DNA of 64,000 nt. Source: Prunus persica (taxonomy: Eukaryota > Streptophyta > Magnoliopsida > Rosales > Rosaceae). The notes under the pieces were generated by a model. That model saw only the letters and a program-made list of their open reading frames with translations. It ran no database searches and was not told the DNA's origin. A program made the translations under genes and the position numbers. The number at the start of each line of letters is the position of its first letter. Within the stretch, counting starts at the first letter, position 1. Of this stretch, positions 56,496 through 64,000 are shown piece by piece. The DNA lies in contig NC_034010.1 in NCBI RefSeq assembly GCF_000346465.2, positions 242,232 through 306,231 of the forward strand. Direction: 5' to 3'.

Positions 56496-58293
56496 ATGGC
56501 TTCCACCTCCATCACGCTCTCAGCCCTCTCAATCTCACCCTCTACCTCTCAACTACACAGAAACCCTAGCGCTTCTTCTCCGTCCCTTCCTTGCCATCTT
56601 CCTCCCTACAACCTATCCACCACTTTTATGGGCAAAAAGCTCTCAATTCGAGTTCCGAATTTAAATCACTTGGCTTCAAAGCATAGGACGGCGGTCGCCA
56701 CGGTCCTGTTCAGCCTCCCAACAGCGTAAGGTTTCTAATTGTTTGCAACTCTTGGTTTTGTATCTAATTAATGCCCATCTAAGGGTTTCGCTGATAATAG
56801 TTGCTTTGAATCACTTTTATTTTCCAGGAAACCCGATAGGAATTCTACTGGGAAAAGCCCGAAGTGAGTTTTTAGTTTCATTGCATCTCGTGTGTTTGTG
56901 TGTGGCTATATGTTTTCTTTTGAGTGAGTTCTTAATTGTATTTTGGTGTTTAGATGGTCAGCCAGAGCCATAAAGTCGTTTGCTATGGGTGAATTGGAAG
57001 CGCGGAAGCTTAAATATCCCAATACTGGGACCGAAGCACTTCTAATGGGGATTTTGGTTGAGGGTTAGTAACCTTGTTTCAAGCGCATTTTAATTTGTGT
57101 TTGTGCTTTCATGTTTATTCTTTCATCTATGAAATGTTAAAAGCGATGGTAATGGCTCTCCTTCATAAACAATAGCAAATACGTATTTCTTGGTGCTTGT
57201 AGAAGTGGCTCCTGTCTGAGTAATTCGGCTGCTAAGAGTAAAGTGTGTTTGAGAAACTTGCGATTAATGGTTCCTGAATTGATGATGCTGTATCTTGGAT
57301 TAATGGAAAAAACCAGAGAGGAAAAGCTATAATTTTTTTAAATGTTATGTTTAAAGTCTTTATCATGGACTAACAGACGTATTTTCATACTGTTTGAAGT
57401 CATATTTCTACTGTGAGATGTTGTTGTTGCCATTTAGAACTTATGTGGATGAGCTTTGGTTCACAGGGTCATAAATTGGTTACCTCAAGAGTTATTTCAT
57501 GCTAGAAACTCACCTGGCAGCTCATTCAATGGCTTCTATGTACTTTGCTGCTCTGTCAGTGTTTGTTTAGTGTTCTCTGTTTTGTGTTCATGTTATTTGA
57601 ATGCATTGTTTTCCACTTCAGGAACAAGCCTAGCTGCAAAGTTTCTTAGAGCTAATGGAATTACACTTTTCAAGGTTCGAGATGAAACTGTAAATTTACT
57701 TGGAAAATCAGACCTGTACTTTTTCAGCCCTGAGCATCCTCCATTGACTGAACCAGCTCAGAGGGCCCTTGACTGGGCCGTTGATCAGAAGCTAAAATCA
57801 GGTTGTGTAAATTTATGTTCAGAAACTCTAGAGATGGTGATTTTGTGGTTCTTTGAAATCTAGGAATGTCATAATCTTCTATTACTACTTTAAACTATAT
57901 TCTTACGTACAGTTATTTCTTGGTAAGATCGCCATTAGCATATCCCATAGGATAAGCATCCACCTTTCCATCTAGACATTGCTGTACCTGCATAATTCTG
58001 TGGTTGGATGTGGGGTTTTATGTTAATCGTTACTTGTTATTGAGATTGTCTTCTATAATGCAGGAGAAAATGGGGAAATAACAGTAACTCATCTGCTTCT
58101 TGGGATTTGGTCTGAAAAAGAGTCAGCAGGTCACAAGATCTTGGCATCCCTAGGTTTTGATGAAGAGAAAGCTAAAGAGCTTTCCAAATCTGTAAGTTTT
58201 AAGCGGGATCTTCTTTTAACTACTCTCGTCTATGACCGCTAATATGGTTCTTGTTTCACACAGATGGACTCAGATTATGTTCCTAGCTTCTAA
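56496..58293 (+). CDS. Plastid Clp protease accessory protein, CLPT type
   Basis: Exons 56496-56725, 56828-56863, 56954-57063, 57622-57801, 58064-58191 and 58264-58293. All are GT-AG and in frame, giving 237 aa, the usual size for CLPT1/CLPT2. The first 60-70 residues are Ser/Thr/Pro-rich and low in acid, as in a chloroplast transit peptide. From about residue 85 the Clp N-domain follows: WSARAIKSFAMGELEARKLK, NTGTEALLMGILVEGTSLAA, FLRANGITLFKVRDE, then EPAQRALDWAVDQKLKSGEN and ITVTHLLLGIWSEKESAGHK. This is the N-domain fold of ClpA/ClpC without the ATPase modules. Family knowledge places CLPT proteins in the plastid stroma on the ClpPR core, aiding its assembly. The final exon adds only nine residues and a stop and is the least certain. 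Whether it is the T1 or T2 paralogue is not decided. Confidence 0.87.
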
Positions 58294-60299
58294 TAAGGAG
58301 GCCGAAAAATTGCATACTGTCAAGCCTTTGCCTATACAGCCTCCAAAAGATATTGCTTGGTGGTCTTTTTCTTCAGGAAGTTATTCTGCATATGGTGTGT
58401 TTCAGGATTCACTGACAATGCTTCTTCGATATAAATTTGATATCCTGGAATTCTAAAATTCCATTCAGCATTAACCCACCACCACAATGGCTCTTACTAC
58501 CGCTGAGGTTGGAAAGAAAAGAAAAATGACTGATTGATGTATTCTCTTACTGATTCACTTATTTCTCTTTTGTACTTCTTTTTGTTTTATTAATTTTTAC
58601 CTTGCCTTGTTCCTTATGTTCAGCAACTTTCCAACATCAGTTCAGTTGTACTGACAATCTTTTTGGGGCACAATGGAATTTCTTTTATAAGCTGAAGAGT
58701 TGGAATATTCATGGAACTTATAAAATGAGTACTGAAATTGTGTATATAAATCCTTCAATTATGTTCTGATGCTGGTTTCGACCCAAAAAAAAAAATTTGT
58801 TCTGATGCTGGTTATCCTTCTTTTTCTGTGGTTTAAGGTCTGTGGCAGGTATATTGAAGAAACAGCTCTTTCAAGTACAAAAACTTGAGGGGTTCTAAAC
58901 ACTGTTAGATTAGTATTTCTAGGGTTCCTTTTTTTATACCTTTTCACAATTATGCCTATTCTAACATGACATTTATACAAAAACCCTTAGAGAGAGCCTA
59001 TTTGGAGAAAAAAGCACTTCATGGAGTTTTCACAATTATGCCTATTCTAACATGACATTTGTCATTTTCTTTGGTTCTTAGTGTGTTACAATTTTTTCAC
59101 TTGAAAGTACAGCATGGAGTTTTTCTAAAGTATTGAACTTGAAATTTTTTTTTTTTTTAAATGTCATGTTGCATTTGGCATATTTTTGAAAAGCACGTTT
59201 TTTAATTAAAAGAAACTGGAAATGGGTATTATTTTTAGCTTTACCATGAGAACTATTGTAAATCTTTAGAGCTGAAGTTGAACAGAATTCAATTGCGGTT
59301 CAATAGTGGATTAGCCGGGGTCTAGTTGCGTTGTTTGGGTCCTCAATCGTTGCAGGCGGCGGCATATCTACTGGCTGCTACAGAATCTGCTACAAAAATA
59401 AGTGCATGTTATTCTATTTGAATTCAATTTTTTAAACTTAAAAACAGAATTTGAGTCCAAAAAAATATATATATATTTGGTAGACCTAGTTTTGAAAACT
59501 TAAACCCAAAAACACCCAAATACTTGAAAACAGAAAAATCAAAGTTTTTTTTAAGATTTTTTTTTTTCTAGAATTGTTTTAAGAAAAATCAAAGTTTTTG
59601 AATTCCCTACATAAATAGGATACCAAACGCCACCTAAGTTTCACATGATAGGCATCCCTAGCAGTAAGTAACACTTATGAGATTGTTTCAGTTGTTGATA
59701 TGTCATTTGTGTGCGATGCTTAATGATTCGGTGAGAAAATGGTGAGTCGTTTCGTTTTGGAATTGTACGTTGTTTGGTTGTAAAAGAGTTGCTATGGCTT
59801 TTGGCTTCACGGAAAAGAAGAGAACAATAGGGTAATTTTGGTTGTTGCAAAAAAGATTTTTTTTTCAAGTTTAGGGTGTTTTTCTCTCCTCATTGTGACG
59901 TCAACAATTATGAATTACTAATATTTAGTGCCATTTTGGCATTACTTATTTAGGGTAATAAGTTATTTTTAAAGAAATTTGGGATGCCCAGCTCGTTTGA
60001 TAAACTATGAGAAAAATCACTTATTGTTAAAAATTGATGTGAGAGAAAGCTATAAGGGAAAGCAGCTAATGAGATGCTTTCATTTTCTGATTATGTATAA
60101 ATCAATTTCGAAGAGGCGCTGGGTTTAATGATTATGCGGCAATCAATTTCTGATTATGTGGGAATCAATACCAACAACATTTTTAACAAAAAGTTTACCA
60201 AACGCCAAACTGCTTTCTCTCACAGCAAATTTGACAACGATTATTTTCACAACATAGTAATGTCAAACTGGCCCTTAATCACATATAATTAATCGTAGG
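58294..60299. other. 3' UTR of the CLPT-like gene and intergenic DNA
   Basis: The first 400 bases are the likely 3' UTR. A 40-base block (TTTTCACAATTATGCCTATT...) is repeated at about 58940 and 59028. Near 59985-60220 inverted motifs (GCTCGTTTGATAAAC / GTTTACCAAACGCC; GTGAGAGAAAGC / GCTTTCTCTCAC) hint at a decayed MITE. No gene. Confidence 0.45.
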
Positions 60300-61006
60300 G
60301 TAATGTTAGATATGTGCATGAAATTTGAGTCTCAAATGATGTGGCACGTGCAATATCATAAATATTTAAATAACCATTTCCAACTTGAATTATAATTTAA
60401 TTAATGTACCTGAAAAGGAAAATTAAAACAATCAAAACTTAATTAATCAAAATCCCTGCAACCCTAAACAATTAGCTTGTCAGCGTACCATTATTGGCTC
60501 TAATCATCATCATCATCTTGAAAACAAGAATAATTTGAGATTTTTAAAATGAAAATCCGGTTCGGTTGTGACTCCATGAATTTGCCGTCAGATCCTTCCC
60601 ATCATGTTGCCGCTATTTCTTCTCCTTCTTCCCTCGTGTTTTTCTATTTTTATTTTTTCTTTGAAAGTAGCACAATCATAAAAAACTCATAAGTAGAAAA
60701 CCATATGAAGAAAACCTTATGAAGAAAAAATTTAAATAACGAGGGGAGAAGAAGGAGAAGAAAGAACAGCAAACATGGTGGGAAGGATATGACGGCAGAT
60801 TGATGGTTTAGGGCTAGTAATAGATTTTTGTTAGGAACAAAAACTGCAGGGTTTTGATTAATTAAGTTTAAGTTTTTTTCATTTTCTCCATAAAGTAAAT
60901 AAATAAAATAATACTTCAAGTTGGAATTTATTAATTAAACATGAATGACATGGTATATGCCACATCATTTGAGATTCAAATTTGGTGTCCATAGCATTAT
61001 TGTTAT
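60300..61006. mobile_element. Fold-back DNA element, about 0.7 kb
   Basis: The two halves are inverted over almost their whole length: TCTCAAATGATGTGGCAC (60342) pairs with the reverse of 60960-60978, CTTAATTAATCAAAA pairs with TTTTGATTAATTAAG, and GCCGTCAGATCCTTCCCA pairs with the reverse of 60780-60797. Arms are about 330 bases with diverged sequence and a short A/T-rich centre. No ORF. Target duplication not resolved. Confidence 0.65.
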
Positions 61007-61141
61007 CATAACACATAACTGTTATTGCATAACAAATACTGCTAATTTTAGAAACAATTTACTGTTATTACACAACAGAGGCTTCAACTTCAAATTCAGT
61101 CTGACTCATTAGATTTTAAGCTAATAACTTTAGCTAGCTCA

Positions 61142-62058
61142 GCACTCTGATCCCCTTTCTCCTTGCTGATAACCAACCGAGAGGAAGCTAAGGGGGGGAG
61201 GTAGCTACTGCCCCTCCTCCCCTCCGCCCATCTTCCCCTTCCTCTCCTCATCTCCTTTTCTTTTTCTCCCATATTTTCCTTTCCTCTTATCCCCTCTTCT
61301 CCTCCCATTCCCCTCCTTAGATAGTCTAGATCTGTTTGGATCTAGGTTTGTTTGTCTGTTTGTTTTGTTTGGTTATTTTTGCAGTATTCCAGGTGACTGG
61401 TGTTGTTTTTGTCTCGGCGGCAGCGACAGTAGTGATGCTGGATTGTGTCTCTCTTTAGGAGAGTTGTGATACTTGGTGGCTGAAGTTCTGTCTCTGTTTT
61501 AACGGCGGCGACGGCAGTGACTCTGGTGGTAGTTGTTGGGATGTGGTGTTCTTCTTTACTCTGCTTCGACCGAAGAACTATGTTTAGTCATAAGAGGTTT
61601 TCTTTGTCAGGTTCTGAGTTGAAGTGAAGTGATTCTCATGGGTCTTTTTACTATTATTTCTGTGTTCGTCCTCCGTGTTCTCTCCTGGTTTCTATTATGG
61701 TATGACTTACAGTTTGTATGGGTGTCAAAGAACTATGATTTTGCTCATAAAAGGCTTTTTTTGACAATTGGGATATTCTGCGGTCCTCTCCTGTGGGTTT
61801 ACTGTGTTGGTCTCTAGTTGCATTTCTTGTCGAAGGTCTTTGTGTTAGGTTTTGTTTTTGACTTTTTTTTTTTATTGTAATGGTCCAAAGTGACCTGAAT
61901 TGGACTCTCTTGTTAGTCCATGACATGTGTGGTATTCTTTCCTCCCCTGAAATTTATCCCATAAGGTTGTCCTAAGAAGGTTTTAACGATGTCACTGTAT
62001 CATGTCGTTCTTTGTACATTTGTAGTTTTATGAATGAATTTCTCATTCTCAAAAAAAA
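61142..62058 (+). mobile_element. Truncated LINE-type insertion with poly(A) and target duplication
   Basis: It ends in a run of about ten A (62051-62060). The flanks AACTTTAGCTAGCTCA (61126-61141) and AACTTTAACTAGCTCA (62059-62074) are a 16-bp target duplication with one mismatch. The interior is non-coding or decayed: a C/T-rich 5' part, then 3'-UTR-like sequence (AAGGTTTTAACGATGTC, TTTGTACATTTGTAG). It inserted into the dispersed repeat also seen at 51145-51290. Confidence 0.65.
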
Positions 62059-62074
62059 AACTTTAACTAGCTCA

Positions 62075-63926
62075 TCCATTAAAAAATTTCTAATTCTACC
62101 TTTGCTAACATGACACAGATCCAACACGACGCTAGGCTTTGAATTCACGTGGGTGCTCAACATAACTGCATGAATTGAACTAAAGGCACGCCTTTTATTT
62201 ATTTATTTATATATAATGAAACTAAAGGCACTCTTTCGCTTTGACATTCTGGTGGAGCTTTGGAGCGTATTTGGTTTTGGCTTTATTTTGTTTTTTTATT
62301 TTATCTTTTGTCTTCTGGATAAGGATATTTTGGCTTTATTCTTGATTCTAGCAAGGCTGATCAACACTCTAACCTTACCCACCTTCTGGTGTGTGGGCAT
62401 TTATGTCAACCCAACACCTCTTTAATTTCTTTTTCTTTCACTTTCCCTTTTTTCTTTCCTTTATCTAATTTCAAAAGGCACGCCAAAATGCATACGAGAC
62501 CGCCAAGCACCGCCAGATCAAAATCTGATGGTGCTCAAGGCCTCACTTTTTCTTAAAAAGAATTTACAAATTAAATTTTTGAAAAAAGAAGAGCAAATGG
62601 ACTTTATATAAAAGTAACCCGTAAAGAGGAGAATTGCTAGTGGCCAAGAAAAAAAAAAGAATATTACCATCTCTTTCCTATACCTACCCGCCTCCCCGGA
62701 GCAAAAGAAAGACATATATAACAAATTGGATGAAGTGCTTCAACTTTGAGGCATCGTCGGCTATATATGCATGAAAGGTCCATCCAATTTTCATTCAACT
62801 TTTAATGGTTTATCGTGCAGAAAAAGATCATATATGCTCTCTTTTGTTGGTGGTATGGAAAGATATATGCTCTTTGGCCTTTGCGGTGGTGCTCAATTCA
62901 TCCTAATTCATCATTCTAAACTTCATTTAATTATCCACCACCTACCAGTTTCTAACTGCAGAGGAGAGAGGACCCAATATTAATATGCTAATGCTATGAT
63001 TATTATCATATCACGTGTACATCTTGTATACGTGTGATAATATGGGTGGACGATAATATTTATATTCCCTCTTTTTATGAAATATAAATATCCACTTATA
63101 TTATAATACATGTACAAGATATATTACATGACCGTACTACCGTAGTATTCTATAATCACTCATATTATTTATGCACATAATTTATTAATGAGTAGGGGCG
63201 AGCTTAATTAATCAGCAGAATAATATTTCTTAATTTCTTAATTTTTGTTTGAGAGGAAACATAAACATTATTCTTAGAACATTCTCTGACCTGTGGAGAA
63301 CTCAAATTTCGTAAAAGAAGGAAACATGCAAAAGCAAAAGACGTCCGCCAGCCATGTCTGTATGTCTCTAACTGGACCAGCTGATTAATTTGGAAGAAGA
63401 GCATTTCCTTTATAACTAATCCTGCTAGCTTATGAAGGAATATTGAGGATGTAAAAGAGTATAAACAAATAAATAAAGCTAAGGCTTTTACAGCTGAGAG
63501 AGTGAGGGGTAGAATATGAAGGACTCTTGGGAATGAGGATAGAGAAAAGCAAAAGAAGATCAGTCGGCTTCATGCATCATCTTTATTACTCATCTTTTGC
63601 TTTGCTGCTTCTGCCGCTTTTTCAGCCACTTCTAAATTAACACTCTCTCTTTATACTTACCTCGCCCAAATGTTCCTTACTTAATTTGTCTTTACCTCCC
63701 TCACCATATATATATATATATATAATGCTTTTTGATGCATGAATGGCAAGTCTTCAAACTGGATCTCACACGTACTAGCTAGTACTAGACTGGTGGACAG
63801 AGACAATATCATAATTGATTAGAATCTGAGACTGAGAGTGATTATATATATCAGCTGCAAAACAAGCAAGCCAAAGGATCAGTATATAGAGAGAGAGAGA
63901 GTGTGAGAGAGAGAGAGATAACGATT
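62075..63926. other. Intergenic/promoter region of the right-edge gene
   Basis: AT-rich, with no supported gene. Includes an (AT)n run (63706-63724) and GA-rich leader sequence near 63890-63918. Confidence 0.5.
63706..63724. repeat. (AT)n microsatellite
   Basis: About 19 bases of alternating A/T some 200 bases upstream of the right-edge ATG. Confidence 0.85.
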
Positions 63927-64000
63927 ATGGAGATGTTGTCACAGTTGTGGTCGTTGCTAGGACTGCTGACAGTCCTCCAGAATGTCCTGCCTTCCCAGCT
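63927..64000 (+). CDS. N-terminus of a probable AAA-ATPase (BCS1-like), cut by the window edge
   Basis: ATG at 63927 opens a frame to the last base: MEMLSQLWSLLGLLTVLQNV then LPSQL. A short N-terminal hydrophobic helix of this type (W-x-L-L-G-L-L-x-V-L) is typical of plant membrane-anchored AAA-ATPases of the AAA-ATPase ASD/At2g/At5g57480-like group. Only 24 codons are visible, so no Walker motif can be checked. The family call is inference. A GA-rich leader and the lack of upstream in-frame ATG support this start. Confidence 0.45.
   Translation, partial: MEMLSQLWSLLGLLTVLQNVLPSQ

Overview
The window is plant nuclear DNA. Its genes are split by GT-AG introns, the background is AT-rich, plastid- and secretion-targeted plant protein families are present, and plant-type transposable elements (copia, Gypsy, CACTA, Helitron, Tourist-like MITEs, LINE, SINE) fill the spaces. 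The protein families suggest a dicot. A rosid, probably Rosaceae/Prunus, is my inference from general resemblance and was not tested.

Host genes, left to right: the last exon of a C2HC zinc-finger protein (549-737, +); a four-exon DUF936 gene (1443-4862, -); a 167-residue protein of unknown function (11418-11921, +); a 12-exon MFSD12-like membrane transporter (12269-18146, -); a three-exon GPI-type lipid-transfer protein (44072-44972, -); a 130-residue membrane protein (48326-48718, -); a decayed PORR-domain gene (52940-53760, -); a six-exon plastid Clp-protease accessory gene of CLPT type (56496-58293, +); and the first 24 codons of a probable AAA-ATPase running off the right edge (63927-64000, +). 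Splice sites were placed by eye, and each full model keeps an open frame across all its junctions.

Between them lie three blocks of mobile DNA. 5.5-10.7 kb holds decayed copia integrase and Gypsy-type gag, an LTR-like piece, a 288-bp Helitron and a large fold-back element split by a Tourist-type MITE. 19.8-28.0 kb holds a MITE with a second 288-bp Helitron inside it, then a 6.93-kb non-autonomous LTR retrotransposon. Its 198-bp LTRs differ at one base and it has a perfect 5-bp target duplication. It carries pieces of an LRR gene, mitochondrial ATP synthase beta and an acyl-activating enzyme (the last two fused in frame), plus a 183-codon ORF on the antisense strand. 28.8-42.3 kb is a 13.5-kb CACTA transposon with both termini and two apparently intact genes: a Tnp2-type transposase (1054 aa) and a Transposase_24-like protein fused to a Ulp1/C48 cysteine protease with its H-D-Q-C residues present (715 aa). 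It also carries a truncated piece of the proteasome subunit gene RPN6/PSMD11. ACGACGG/CGTCGT motifs are scattered through its ends and introns. A 37-bp near-perfect hairpin lies in the probable 5' UTR intron of the transposase gene.

The right third holds copia RT/RNase H remnants, two LINE 3' ends, a gag-like fragment, a 0.7-kb fold-back element and hAT-like repeats. The strongest candidates for something undescribed are the gene-carrying LTR element with its antisense ORF and the CACTA element with its protease gene, captured proteasome fragment and hairpin.
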